Source of the DNA: a virus | Length of the DNA: 63,918 bases | Reading direction: 5' to 3' (one strand) | IMG/VR virus record: IMGVR_UViG_3300021138_000025 | Location: 1 to 63,918 of that record | In this document: positions 36,072-44,698 of the stretch, one piece after another | How positions within the stretch are numbered: the first letter of the stretch is position 1 | Layout of the letters: each line of letters starts with the position of its first letter | Position numbers and translations under genes: made by a program | Notes under the pieces: generated by a model | Told to the model about the DNA's origin: nothing | Database searches by the model: none | The model's input: the letters and a program-made list of their open reading frames with translations, nothing else

Positions 36072-37427
36072 ATGGCTGATATCGAAAACAATACCGACCT
36101 TCAAGAAATCTTCAGAGCTTCATTAGAAGAAGCTAAGAAGAAAGCTCGCGCTAAATCAAAGAAGCGTGAAGAGGAAGAAGAAGGCGAAGAGGAAGAAGAA
36201 GAGGAAGAAGAGGGCGGTCATCGTAAGATGGAAGAAGCTCGTCGTGAAGAAGAAGAGGAAGAAGATAGCACTGAGTCAGAACGTGAACAGGGCTGGTCTA
36301 AAACTAACAAAGTTTCCGGAAAGCGCGATGAAAAAGATGACGAAAAAGCACAAAAGGGTAAGAAAAGACCTGCTGCATATGGTTCTGTAAAAGAAGACAC
36401 TCTTTCAGCTTCAACTCTCAAGCCAGCTGCTCGTTCTGTTTCTGATTCAAAGGCTCTTACTAAGTCAAAAATTGGTATGATGACTGGCATGATGCACATG
36501 ATGAATGGCATGGGTAAGTCAGACATGGTTGACTTTTTCAATAAAGTTATCGGTCTTTATGGCCCAAATAAAAACTGGGGTGTTGATAATTGGGAAGGTA
36601 AAAACGAAGCATCAATTCGTATGAATCCATCACAAGCTGTAAGCAGCAAAGGTCCATCAACTAATATGCCAATGCCAAAACTTAATGTCAAAGAAGACGT
36701 TGAGGAAATGTTTGATGGTCAAGACCTATCAGAAGAATTTAAAGAAAAAGCATCAACTCTATTTGAAGCAGCTATCAGCGCTCGTTTAATCGCTGAATCA
36801 GCTCGTCTTGAAGAAGAATTTGAAGCAAGATTTAATGATGAACTTTATACTTTCACTGAAGAAGTTACTAACAAACTCGACACATATCTCGATTATGTAG
36901 TTGAAAATTGGATGACAGAAAATGAAGTAGCCATCGAATCATCTCTCCGTAATGAACTTTCAGAAGAGTTCATGGATGGATTAAAGAATCTTTTTGCTGA
37001 ACATTATATCGATGTACCACAGCAAAAGGTTGATGTTCTAGAAGCTCTTGCCGATAAGGTAAATGCACTAGAATCAAAGCTTGACGAAACAATTACTGAA
37101 AACACAGAGTTAAAAGGATTTGTTTTAGAAAATCATAAAAATGAAATTCTAGAAGAAATTTCCTCTGACCTTGCACTAACACAGCAGGAAAAATTTGCTG
37201 CTCTTGTTGAAGGTATTGAATTCGATGGCGATCTTAACACATATGCAAGAAAGCTTATGATCGTTAAAGAAAACTATTTCAACAAATCAACAACTTCATA
37301 TTCTTCAAATATCGAAGAAGAAACTTTTGAAGGCGATATCGAAAATACTAATGGTTCAGGTTCAAGATTCGTTGATCCACAAGTTAACCGTTATGTACAA
37401 GCAATCGCTAAAACAGTTAAGAAGTAA
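36072..37427 (+). CDS. gp22: Prohead scaffold protein gp22
   Basis: A 451-residue scaffold (T4: 269, cyanophage forms are longer). The N-terminal region has a basic helix (AKKKARAKSKKR) followed by an extreme Glu-rich stretch at residues 33-63. The centre has a Met-rich segment (IGMMTGMMHMMNGMG). The C-terminal half is the helical scaffold proper (SEEFKEKASTLFEAAISARL, then the usual coiled helices), closing with RFVDPQVNRYVQAIAKTVKK, a gp22 signature. It lies directly upstream of the major capsid gene. The long acidic tract is an addition compared with T4. Confidence 0.88.
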   Translation: MADIENNTDLQEIFRASLEEAKKKARAKSKKREEEEEGEEEEEEEEEGGHRKMEEARREEEEEEDSTESEREQGWSKTNKVSGKRDEKDDEKAQKGKKRPAAYGSVKEDTLSASTLKPAARSVSDSKALTKSKIGMMTGMMHMMNGMGKSDMVDFFNKVIGLYGPNKNWGVDNWEGKNEASIRMNPSQAVSSKGPSTNMPMPKLNVKEDVEEMFDGQDLSEEFKEKASTLFEAAISARLIAESARLEEEFEARFNDELYTFTEEVTNKLDTYLDYVVENWMTENEVAIESSLRNELSEEFMDGLKNLFAEHYIDVPQQKVDVLEALADKVNALESKLDETITENTELKGFVLENHKNEILEEISSDLALTQQEKFAALVEGIEFDGDLNTYARKLMIVKENYFNKSTTSYSSNIEEETFEGDIENTNGSGSRFVDPQVNRYVQAIAKTVKK

Positions 37428-37432
37428 TCTTA

Positions 37433-37440
37433 TATAAATA
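37433..37440 (+). promoter_or_regulatory. T4-type late promoter, TATAAATA, for gp23
   Basis: A perfect late box five bases after the gp22 stop and 40 bases before the major capsid start. The gp23 ribosome site is AACGAAAGGAACTACT. Confidence 0.8.
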
Positions 37441-37479
37441 AATTGAACAATACCTTTAAAAGAAACGAAAGGAACTACT

Positions 37480-38883
37480 ATGTATCTAGCTGAGGAAATC
37501 CAAAACAAGTGGGCTCCAGTCCTAGACCATGACGCTCTTGGCGCCATTAAGGACCAGCACCGCCGTTCCGTAACTGCTATTATGCTTGAGAACACTGAAC
37601 GTGCTCTTACAGAATCAGCAGCTCACGGTTCGTATCAAACTCTTTCTGAAACATCATCTGCACTTCCAGCAAACTTCATGGGCTCAAGCTCATCAACTGC
37701 TGGCGCTGGTGGTATCGATACTTTCGATCCAGTATTGATCTCCCTAGTTCGTCGTGCAATGCCTAACCTTATTGCATATGACATCTGCGGCGTTCAGCCA
37801 ATGACTGGCCCAACTGGTCTTATTTTCGCGATGCGTTCGCGTTATGCTAACCAGACTGGTGCAGACGGTCTTGCTAACGGTCAGATCCAAGATAACGAAA
37901 CATTCTATAACGAAGTTAACACTGCCTTCACTGGCGCTGGTGGTCTAACTGGCGTTAACTCAAACAACTTCGGTTTAGGTTTCAAGGGTACTATTCCAGG
38001 TGCAACTAATACTTCACCTCTAACAGCTACTAACACCTATAACACTGGTGGTGGTATGACTACTGCTGCTGGCGAAGCACTTGGTGTTGATTCTGGTAAC
38101 GTATTCCCACAGATGGCCTTCACAATCGAAAAGGTTACTGTTACTGCTAACACTCGTGCTCTAAAAGCAGAATACACTATGGAACTTGCTCAAGATCTTA
38201 AGGCAATCCATGGTCTAGACGCTGAAACTGAACTTGCTAACATTCTTTCGGCTGAAATTCTTTCAGAAATCAACCGCGAAATCGTTCGTACTATCAACAT
38301 CACTGCTGTTGCTGGTGCTCAGGACAATACAACTACTGCTGGTGTATTCGATCTTGATACCGACTCAAACGGTCGTTGGTCAGTAGAAAAGTTCAAGGGT
38401 CTTATGTTCCAGCTTGAACGCGAAGCTAACCAGATTGCCAAGCAGACTCGTCGTGGTAAGGGTAACATCGTTATCTGTTCTTCGGACGTTGCTTCCGCAC
38501 TTCAGATGGCTGGTGTTCTTGACTACGCTCCTGCTCTTAACTCAAACAAGCTTGAAGTTGACGATACTGGCAATACTTTCGCTGGTGTTCTTAACGGTCG
38601 TCTTAAAGTTTATATCGACCCATACGCAATCGGTGGTAACTATATCACTGTTGGCTATAAAGGTTCGTCAGCTTTCGACGCTGGTCTATTCTATTGCCCA
38701 TACGTTCCTCTACAGATGGTTCGTGCGGTTGATCAGTCAACCTTCCAGCCTAAGATTGGTTTCAAGACTCGTTATGGCGTTGTAGCGAATCCATTCGCTC
38801 AGGGTCTAACTAAGGGTTCAGGCGCTCTTGCTATTAACACTAACGTATACTATCGTCGCGTTATCGTCAATAATCTTATGTGA
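37480..38883 (+). CDS. gp23: Major capsid protein gp23
   Basis: A 467-residue capsid protein of HK97 fold (T4: 521). Recognisable segments are IQNKWAPVLDHDALGAIKD at the start and ESSAHG-like TESAAHGSYQTLSETSSA near the processing region. Then come GIDTFDPVLISLVRRAMPNL, IAYDICGVQPMTGPTGLIFA, and MELAQDLKAIHGLDAETELA. The gp21 cut that removes the N-terminal arm is expected near residues 50-65. Codon use looks more uniform and G+C-richer than in neighbouring genes, as expected for the most highly expressed gene. It ends at a strong terminator. Confidence 0.96.
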   Translation: MYLAEEIQNKWAPVLDHDALGAIKDQHRRSVTAIMLENTERALTESAAHGSYQTLSETSSALPANFMGSSSSTAGAGGIDTFDPVLISLVRRAMPNLIAYDICGVQPMTGPTGLIFAMRSRYANQTGADGLANGQIQDNETFYNEVNTAFTGAGGLTGVNSNNFGLGFKGTIPGATNTSPLTATNTYNTGGGMTTAAGEALGVDSGNVFPQMAFTIEKVTVTANTRALKAEYTMELAQDLKAIHGLDAETELANILSAEILSEINREIVRTINITAVAGAQDNTTTAGVFDLDTDSNGRWSVEKFKGLMFQLEREANQIAKQTRRGKGNIVICSSDVASALQMAGVLDYAPALNSNKLEVDDTGNTFAGVLNGRLKVYIDPYAIGGNYITVGYKGSSAFDAGLFYCPYVPLQMVRAVDQSTFQPKIGFKTRYGVVANPFAQGLTKGSGALAINTNVYYRRVIVNNLM

Positions 38884-38914
38884 GGACTCGTTTTCTCATA
38901 TCTATACACTAAAT

Positions 38915-38945
38915 AAAGTCAGGGGCGCGCCCCTGACTTTTTCTT
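38915..38945 (+). terminator. Strong rho-independent terminator after gp23
   Basis: A perfect palindrome of 26 bases whose arms read AAAGTCAGGGGCG and CGCCCCTGACTTT, followed by TTCTTTT. It stops late transcription after the capsid gene. Confidence 0.9.
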
Positions 38946-38957
38946 TTGGAGGTAGCT

Positions 38958-39650
38958 ATGGAAAAATATGGGTTTGTTTATATCTGGTTTGATCGCAAAC
39001 ATAAAAGATATTATGTAGGTTGTCATTGGGGAACAGTTGATGATGGATATATTTGTTCATCTAGATGGATGCGTAATGCATATAATCGTAGGAAAAAAGA
39101 TTTCAAAAGACGTATTATAAAAATAAATTTAGGTAGAGAACAAATGTACGTTGAAGAACAGCGTTATCTTGATATGCAAAAACCTGAAGAAAAGAAAATT
39201 CGTTATTATAATATACAAACAAAAAATGGTAATCTTTGGCACCAATATCCTGAGTCAGTAAAAACTATTGGACAAAAAATATCTCACTCAAAAACTGGTA
39301 AAAGTGTGCCTGCTCCTCCTGGTCGTGGCGCTAAAATCTCAGCAGCTAAAAAAGGTAAAGCTTTAACTGAAGAGCATAAAGCTGCTTTGAGAGGAATACA
39401 AAAACCAGCTCATACTGAAAAATGGAAATCAGCCAATTCCGAAAGAATGAAAGAGCAATGGTCAAATGGTTCTAGAAAAAGAGCAGAGCCAAAAATATCG
39501 ATGACACGTGAAGAGCAAGATAAACTTTGTTCAGGACAACTTAAAAACAGATGGGCTGATCCAGTATGGGCCACTAATCAAAAAATAAAATTAAAAGAAG
39601 CTTGGATTAAAAGAAAAGAAAAACTAAATATCAATGAACTTGCTCAATGA
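38958..39650 (+). CDS. GIY-YIG homing endonuclease with NUMOD3-type repeats
   Basis: The start is ATG 38958 behind TTGGAGGTAGCT. The 230-residue protein has a GIY-YIG nuclease core in variant form: FVYIWFDRKHKRYYVGCHWG (VYIW at 7-10, YYVG at 18-21), followed by basic residues and EEQRYLD with the metal-binding Glu. The rest has several NUMOD3-like DNA-binding repeats (GQKISHSKTGKS, GAKISAAKKGKALTEEHKA). It sits between two terminators just behind the capsid gene, a typical free-standing homing-endonuclease insertion site. It is not a virion protein. The target is probably the corresponding intergenic site in related phages. Confidence 0.85.
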   Translation: MEKYGFVYIWFDRKHKRYYVGCHWGTVDDGYICSSRWMRNAYNRRKKDFKRRIIKINLGREQMYVEEQRYLDMQKPEEKKIRYYNIQTKNGNLWHQYPESVKTIGQKISHSKTGKSVPAPPGRGAKISAAKKGKALTEEHKAALRGIQKPAHTEKWKSANSERMKEQWSNGSRKRAEPKISMTREEQDKLCSGQLKNRWADPVWATNQKIKLKEAWIKRKEKLNINELAQ

Positions 39651-39693
39651 AGGCAAGATATTTTAAGACGGTTTCAAGCCGCAAACTTTAAGA

Positions 39694-39719
39694 GGAGAGC
39701 TTCGGCACTCCCTTTTTTT
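39694..39719 (+). terminator. Rho-independent terminator with UUCG tetraloop
   Basis: GGAGAGC, TTCG loop, GCACTCC (one A-A mismatch), then CTTTTTTT. It closes the endonuclease cassette. Confidence 0.8.
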
Positions 39720-39722
39720 ATA

Positions 39723-39730
39723 TATAAATA
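39723..39730 (+). promoter_or_regulatory. T4-type late promoter, TATAAATA
   Basis: A perfect late box immediately after the terminator T-run and 23 bases before the tail-tube-like gene at 39753. Confidence 0.75.
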
Positions 39731-39752
39731 GTAGGTGATATTGGAGGAATAT

Positions 39753-40310
39753 ATGTCAGCTGCAGAAAACACCCCATCAAATAAAAACTTTTTATCTCCA
39801 CTTAATTTTCAATTTCAAATTAAGAAAACACCGTATACTAACTTCTTTATTCAAAAAGTTAATATACCATCTATGGCTCTGCAAGCATCGGAAACACCTA
39901 CACCATTCGTAAAAACGCCAGCTCCAGGCGATCATATTAATTTTGGAACTTTAGAAATTACTTTTAAAGTAGATGAAGATTTACAAAATTATCTAGAACT
40001 TTTTAATTGGATGACTCATTTAGGATTTGATCAAAATTTTAATCAATATTATGATATTGAAAAACAATCTCCTACTAGCGGTAATGGTATATATTCTGAC
40101 ATTTCAGTTACAGCTTTAACGAGTTCACATCAACCAAATTATGTTATTTCATATATAGATGCATTTCCTGTAAATCTCGGAGCAATTACTTTTAATACAA
40201 CTGATCCGAATATTAATTATATCGAATGTAGTGCTACTTTTAAATATACGTATTTTACTGTAGAACAAATAAACAGTATTAATGTTTCTATTGTTGGAAA
40301 TACTGGTTGA
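39753..40310 (+). CDS. Tail-tube-like structural protein of cyanophage type
   Basis: The start is ATG 39753 behind TTGGAGGAATAT. The 185-residue protein begins with a short tail, then NFLSPLNFQFQIKKTPYTNF is the usual opening (here KNFLSPLNFQF). It continues FIQKVNIPSMAL, PTPFVKTPAPGDHINFG, ITFKVDEDLQNYLELFNW, and SSHQPNYVISYIDAFPVNLG. I recognise this arrangement from a conserved structural protein in T4-like cyanophages, with the overall pattern of the gp19 tube fold. It has its own late promoter. It is probably a tube-related or tail-completion protein rather than the main tube. Confidence 0.7.
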   Translation: MSAAENTPSNKNFLSPLNFQFQIKKTPYTNFFIQKVNIPSMALQASETPTPFVKTPAPGDHINFGTLEITFKVDEDLQNYLELFNWMTHLGFDQNFNQYYDIEKQSPTSGNGIYSDISVTALTSSHQPNYVISYIDAFPVNLGAITFNTTDPNINYIECSATFKYTYFTVEQINSINVSIVGNTG

Positions 40311-40335
40311 CTTTTTCTTTATTATGTAGTATACT
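40307..40335 (+). promoter_or_regulatory. Sigma-70-like promoter upstream of uvsY
   Basis: TTGACT at 40307-40312 and TATACT at 40330-40335 with a 17-base spacer. The TGA stop of the preceding gene lies inside the -35 hexamer. The spacing and T-rich spacer match the other TTGACT boxes of the window. Confidence 0.75.
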
Positions 40336-40371
40336 ATATGATAATTGAAACAGTTTCAAAAGAGTTTTATA

Positions 40372-40806
40372 ATGAAAATCGAAGATATTTTTAATCAATG
40401 GAAAGAAGATTCTGAAATTGATAAAACAGAGCTCGGAGATGAAGCTCTTAAAATTCCTAAGTTACATCATAGATATTATCAAATGTTTATTAACGAACGC
40501 CTTTTGCTTCGTTCATATGATGCAGAGATGAAGCAACTTAAACTTGATAAGTGGGAATTTTACACTCAAGGTCCAAACGAAGAAACAAAAGAAAAAGGTT
40601 GGACTTTACCAGCCAAAGGATTAATCCTTAAAGCTGACATTCCTATGTACATGGAAGCAGATAAAGATATTATTAAACTTTCTCTTAAGATTGGTATTCA
40701 ACAAGAGAAAATAGAACTATTAGAATCTATAATTAAATCATTGACCAATAGAGGGTATAACATCAAGGCAGCGATTGATTTTCAAAAGTTTATAAGTGGT
40801 CAATAG
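40372..40806 (+). CDS. uvsY: Recombination mediator UvsY
   Basis: The start is ATG 40372 behind AAAAGAGTTTTATA; the ATG 27 bases upstream lacks a ribosome site and extends into the promoter. The 144-residue protein (T4: 137) loads UvsX recombinase on gp32-coated single strands. Family pattern: IEDIFNQWKEDSEIDKTELG, then KIPKLHHRYYQMFINERLLL and the C-terminal helices ending NRGYNIKAAIDFQKFISG. It has its own sigma-70-like promoter, unlike the surrounding late genes, and is followed by a homing endonuclease and uvsW. Confidence 0.9.
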   Translation: MKIEDIFNQWKEDSEIDKTELGDEALKIPKLHHRYYQMFINERLLLRSYDAEMKQLKLDKWEFYTQGPNEETKEKGWTLPAKGLILKADIPMYMEADKDIIKLSLKIGIQQEKIELLESIIKSLTNRGYNIKAAIDFQKFISGQ

Positions 40807-40815
40807 CAGCCTTTA

Positions 40816-40823
40816 TATAAATA
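40816..40823 (+). promoter_or_regulatory. T4-type late promoter, TATAAATA
   Basis: A perfect late box ten bases after the uvsY stop and about 19 bases before the endonuclease start at 40842 (ribosome site TGGAGGAAGTTTT). The endonuclease and uvsW may therefore be late-expressed. Confidence 0.7.
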
Positions 40824-40841
40824 GATTATGGAGGAAGTTTT

Positions 40842-41399
40842 ATGACTTATCATATAATCTACAAAACAACAAATATTAAAAACAACAAATATTATTATGG
40901 TGTCCATTCTACAGAAAAATTAGAAGATGGATATCTTGGTTCTGGTAATGGTTTAAAAAATGATATTAAAAAATATGGAATTGAAAATTTCAAAAAAGAA
41001 ATAATAGCATTTTTTAATGATAGAAATGAAGCTTTAATATTTGAAGCGAATTTAGTTTCAAAAGAATTAATTAACGATCCTATGTGTTATAATTCCACTA
41101 TAGGAGGCGGCGCTCCACCAATTAGGACTGGAAAAATTTCACCTTCTAATTTATTAATAGGTGAAAACAGAACAAAAAAACAAAAAGAAGCCGCTAAAAA
41201 ACATTCTGAAAAAATGAAAGAAAAAATTCCTTGGAATAAAGGAACAAAGGGAAAACAAAAAGCTTGGAACAAAGGTGTATCTAATCCTACATTAAAAGAT
41301 ATAGCTTCTATAGAAAGAATATGTCCACATTGTAATAGAATAGGAAAAGGTTCTAGTATGTTAAGGTGGCATTTTGATAATTGTAAAATGAGAGCATAA
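40842..41399 (+). CDS. GIY-YIG homing endonuclease with C-terminal zinc finger
   Basis: A 185-residue endonuclease between uvsY and uvsW. The GIY-YIG core is HIIYKTTNIKNNKYYYGVHS, followed by DGYLGSGNGLKNDIKKYG and the ALIFEANLVSKE helix with the conserved Glu. The centre is a basic linker (NKGTKGKQKAWNKG, twice), a NUMOD-like DNA-binding element. The C-terminus has a CxxC-HxxxC finger (C161, C164, H177, C181). The stop overlaps the uvsW start (TAATGG). It is probably a mobile gene spreading through the uvsY-uvsW junction. Confidence 0.85.
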   Translation: MTYHIIYKTTNIKNNKYYYGVHSTEKLEDGYLGSGNGLKNDIKKYGIENFKKEIIAFFNDRNEALIFEANLVSKELINDPMCYNSTIGGGAPPIRTGKISPSNLLIGENRTKKQKEAAKKHSEKMKEKIPWNKGTKGKQKAWNKGVSNPTLKDIASIERICPHCNRIGKGSSMLRWHFDNCKMRA

Positions 41400-42850
41400 T
41401 GGATACAGTAAGCATTGAGAAGATTAACGAAGTCTATAATAAAATTCATTGCGATCCATCTATCGCATATGAACTCAATGATTATTTCACATTTGATGTT
41501 CCAGGCGCTAAGTTTATGCCTGCATATAAAAATAAATTTTGGGATGGCAAGGTTAGATTATTTCAGTTAATGACTGGATACCTTTACGCTGGCCTTAATG
41601 GTTATGTTGAAGAATTTTGTAGATCAAGAAATTATGTCGTTGACTATATCAGCGAATTTGCTTCCACTGAATTTTCAGTAACAGAAGCCAACCAATTTAT
41701 TAGTAAATTAAATCTTCCAGAAAAATATATACCTAGAGATTATCAGCTCGAAGCTTTTGTATATGCAGTTCGTAATCGTAGAGCTGTATTATTATCACCA
41801 ACTGCTTCTGGTAAATCTTTTATCATTTATCTCCTTATGAGATATTATAGTGTTAAAACACTTATCATTGTACCAACCACTTCTTTGGTTAGTCAACTAT
41901 ATTCTGATTTTGCAGATTATGGATTTCAATCTGACATTTTCTGTCATAGAATTTATTCTGGCCAAGAGAAACATTCTAATCGGCCGATTACTATTTCGAC
42001 TTGGCAGTCGATATACAAACTTCCTAAAGATTATTTCTCGCAGTTTGATTTAATCATTGGCGACGAAGCTCATTTATTCAAAGCTAAATCTTTAACATCA
42101 ATAATGTCTAAGATGGAAACGACTCCATATCGTTTTGGTTTCACAGGTACACTTGATGGAGCGCAAACTAATAAACTGGTGTTAGAAGGTTTGTTTGGTC
42201 CAGTTCGTAAAGTTATTACGACAGCTGAATTGATCGAACAGAAACATGTTGCTGATTTTAAAATTAAAGCAATCGTTCTTTCTTATCCAGAAGAAATCCG
42301 CAAAGCCGTTTCTAAAATGGACTATCAAACTGAAATGGATTATCTTGTTCGTTTAGAACCTAGAAATAGGTTTATTCGTAATCTTGCATTATCCCTTGAA
42401 GGTAATACTTTATTATTGTTTCAATATGTAGATAAACATGGTAAAGGATTATATGAAGCTCTAAAAAGAGAAACAGATCGTCCAGTGTATTATGTTTCTG
42501 GATCTGTCGATGGTGAAGAAAGAGAAGAGATTCGTAAAATTGTTGAACAACAAAACAATGCAATTATCGTTGCTTCTTATGGAACATTCTCCACTGGTGT
42601 AAATATTAAAAATCTCCATAATGTTATTTTTTCTTCTCCTTCGAAATCCAGAATAAGAAATCTTCAGTCGATCGGGCGTGGTTTACGTAGGTCGGAAACA
42701 AAGACGGAATCAACTCTATATGATATATCAGATGATATGTCTCATAATAAAAGAAAGAACTTCACTCTGCTCCACTTTATGGAACGTATTATAATATACA
42801 ACGAAGAGAAGTTTCCATACAAGATCTATAAGATATCGATAACAATCTAA
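41399..42850 (+). CDS. uvsW: UvsW helicase
   Basis: A 483-residue SF2 helicase (T4 UvsW: 503) that unwinds branched DNA and RNA-DNA hybrids at origins, switching the phage to recombination-dependent replication. Motifs: Q/Walker A SPTASGKS near residues 134-141, IIGDEAH with DEAH at 222-225, GFTGTL, SYGTFSTGVN and QSIGRGLRR near the C-terminus. The N-terminal domain (FDVPGAKFMPAYKNKFWDGK) is UvsW-specific. The endonuclease insert directly upstream overlaps its start. Confidence 0.93.
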   Translation: MDTVSIEKINEVYNKIHCDPSIAYELNDYFTFDVPGAKFMPAYKNKFWDGKVRLFQLMTGYLYAGLNGYVEEFCRSRNYVVDYISEFASTEFSVTEANQFISKLNLPEKYIPRDYQLEAFVYAVRNRRAVLLSPTASGKSFIIYLLMRYYSVKTLIIVPTTSLVSQLYSDFADYGFQSDIFCHRIYSGQEKHSNRPITISTWQSIYKLPKDYFSQFDLIIGDEAHLFKAKSLTSIMSKMETTPYRFGFTGTLDGAQTNKLVLEGLFGPVRKVITTAELIEQKHVADFKIKAIVLSYPEEIRKAVSKMDYQTEMDYLVRLEPRNRFIRNLALSLEGNTLLLFQYVDKHGKGLYEALKRETDRPVYYVSGSVDGEEREEIRKIVEQQNNAIIVASYGTFSTGVNIKNLHNVIFSSPSKSRIRNLQSIGRGLRRSETKTESTLYDISDDMSHNKRKNFTLLHFMERIIIYNEEKFPYKIYKISITI

Positions 42851-42907
42851 TTCATAATGGCACAATGTGATTATACGGCATTTGCCCAAAAAGTCAAGGG
42901 GTAATTT

Positions 42908-43483
42908 ATGGCTAACCGCACTGGACGTGTAAAAAACTATATTAACAATAAAACGCTCTACAATTCAATGATTGAACACAGAGCTAAATTAAAAGAAGCT
43001 CTAGATAACGAGAAAGCAAAGCCTCAAGTCAGTAACTATATCGGTCAATCTATTCTTTTGATTTGTAACAATTTAGCTAAGAAACCAAACTTTTCTGGAT
43101 ACACTTATAAACAAGATATGATCAGTGATGGAATCATTGACTGTATCGCCGCCGTGGATAATTTCAATCCAGATAAAACAAACAACCCATTCGCCTATTT
43201 TACTCAGATAGCATGGAATGCTTTTATTAGAAGAATCCATAAAGAGAAAAAACAAACATATATCAAACATAAGAATTTCGAAAACAGTTTCCTTATGAAT
43301 GAGTTATGGTCTGACTCTGAGAATATGCATCTTAAATCAAACGAATATTCATCTGATGTGGTAAGCAGCTATGAAAATAAGTTGACTAAAATCAAAAAAA
43401 ATAGTAAACTAAGTGGAGTTGAAAAATTCTCTGTACTGGACGAGGAAGTTAAAAATGAAGAACTTGCATCTGATACCAATTAA
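42908..43483 (+). CDS. gp55: Late-transcription sigma factor gp55
   Basis: A 191-residue sigma-70-family protein (T4 gp55: 185). It directs host RNA polymerase to the TATAAATA promoters, which are abundant in this window. The family segment NFSGYTYKQDMISDGIIDCI, followed by NNPFAYFTQIAWNAFIRRIH and KEKKQTYIKHK, corresponds to region 2 with the -10-recognising helix. The start has AAGGGGTAATTT. The end overlaps a small gene. Its presence makes the late-promoter boxes above convincing. Confidence 0.92.
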   Translation: MANRTGRVKNYINNKTLYNSMIEHRAKLKEALDNEKAKPQVSNYIGQSILLICNNLAKKPNFSGYTYKQDMISDGIIDCIAAVDNFNPDKTNNPFAYFTQIAWNAFIRRIHKEKKQTYIKHKNFENSFLMNELWSDSENMHLKSNEYSSDVVSSYENKLTKIKKNSKLSGVEKFSVLDEEVKNEELASDTN

Positions 43484-43637
43484 TGTTATTGATATTGTTG
43501 AAAAATTAAATGCTCAAGGAATTCGAGAGAGCGAACGAAATAATTATTTGCTTCGTTTAGAAGCAATTCGCGATTACTGCGAAGATGCTATTAATAAAAA
43601 TAACAAGCCTGTAAAAAATACGCGAGCGTTTAAGTGA
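43455..43637 (+). CDS. Small conserved protein overlapping gp55
   Basis: A 60-residue protein whose start I place at ATG 43455 (ribosome site GAGGAAGTTAAAA), 29 bases inside the end of gene 55. The sequence is one helical domain, NVIDIVEKLNAQGIRESERN then LLRLEAIRDYCEDAI, without known motif. Its stop overlaps the GTG start of gene 47. Small proteins at this junction are common in T4-like cyanophages; the function is unknown. Confidence 0.6.
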   Translation: MKNLHLIPINVIDIVEKLNAQGIRESERNNYLLRLEAIRDYCEDAINKNNKPVKNTRAFK

Positions 43638-44698
43638 AAATTGCTTTAATAACAGACACCCACTGGGGGATTAGAAATGACTCAATCGCATTCCAAGACA
43701 ACTCCAAACGATTCCTCGATGATATATTCTTTCCTACTTTACTTCGTGATGGGATCGGCAATGTCCTGCATTTGGGGGACTTGGTTGATCGCCGCAAATA
43801 CGTTAATTTTCTCACTGCAAAAAGACTCAGGGAAGATTTCCTAGAACCATTAAAGCAAAATAATATTCACATGGATATTATTGCAGGCAACCATGATGTG
43901 TTTTATAAAAATACAAACAAGGTTAATGCTTTAACGGAATTGGTTACTGGTAATTATAACAACATTAGTGTATATACAGATCCAACTGAAATTTCATATA
44001 ATGGAACAAAGATGTTGTTGCTGCCATGGATCTGTGATGAAAATAGAGAACAGTCTTTAAAATTTATAAAGGAAACAGATGCGCAAATCGCTATGGGGCA
44101 TTTGGAGCTTCAAGGTTATGAAATGTTTAAAGGTTCTGTTGTTTCACATGGCGATGATCCTTCTTTATTTAATCGGTTTGATATTGTATGCAGTGGTCAT
44201 TTTCATCATCGTTCAACTGATGGTCATATATGGTATCTTGGAAGTCATGCGGAGTTTACTTGGTCTGATTGGAATGACCCAAAAGGTTTCCATATCTTCG
44301 ACACAGAAACTAGAGAATTAAAATTTATTAGAAATCCATATACCATGTTTGAAAAGATTTGGTACAACGATACTGATTCTGATTTTCTAAATGCAGATGT
44401 TGATTATAGTAAGTATAAAGGCAAGATAGTAAAGGTTATCGTTCAGAACAAAACTAATCTTTATTGGTTTGATAAGTTTATTGAAAACCTAGAATCTGAA
44501 AATCTTCTTGATTTGCAAATCGTTGAAGATCATTTAAACTTAAACCTTGAAGATGATAACGATATTGTAAATGAAGCTGAGTCAACTATTAATATCTTTA
44601 AAAAATATATTGAAGGTATTGATACTAAAACTGTAAACAAAGAAAAACTAGAAAAGAAAATCATTGATCTTTATAATGAGGCATTGGCAGTTGAATGA
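43634..44698 (+). CDS. gp47: Recombination nuclease subunit gp47 (Mre11/SbcD-like)
   Basis: A 354-residue calcineurin-like phosphoesterase, starting from a GTG that overlaps the preceding TGA. Metal-binding motifs are in order: ITDTHWG (D8, H10), LHLGDLVDRR, IIAGNHDVFY, MGHLELQG and CSGHFHHR. With gp46 it forms the Mre11-Rad50-type complex that resects ends for recombination-dependent replication and helps degrade host DNA. T4 gp47 is 339 residues. A 75-residue gene lies between it and gp46. Confidence 0.93.
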   Translation: MKIALITDTHWGIRNDSIAFQDNSKRFLDDIFFPTLLRDGIGNVLHLGDLVDRRKYVNFLTAKRLREDFLEPLKQNNIHMDIIAGNHDVFYKNTNKVNALTELVTGNYNNISVYTDPTEISYNGTKMLLLPWICDENREQSLKFIKETDAQIAMGHLELQGYEMFKGSVVSHGDDPSLFNRFDIVCSGHFHHRSTDGHIWYLGSHAEFTWSDWNDPKGFHIFDTETRELKFIRNPYTMFEKIWYNDTDSDFLNADVDYSKYKGKIVKVIVQNKTNLYWFDKFIENLESENLLDLQIVEDHLNLNLEDDNDIVNEAESTINIFKKYIEGIDTKTVNKEKLEKKIIDLYNEALAVE

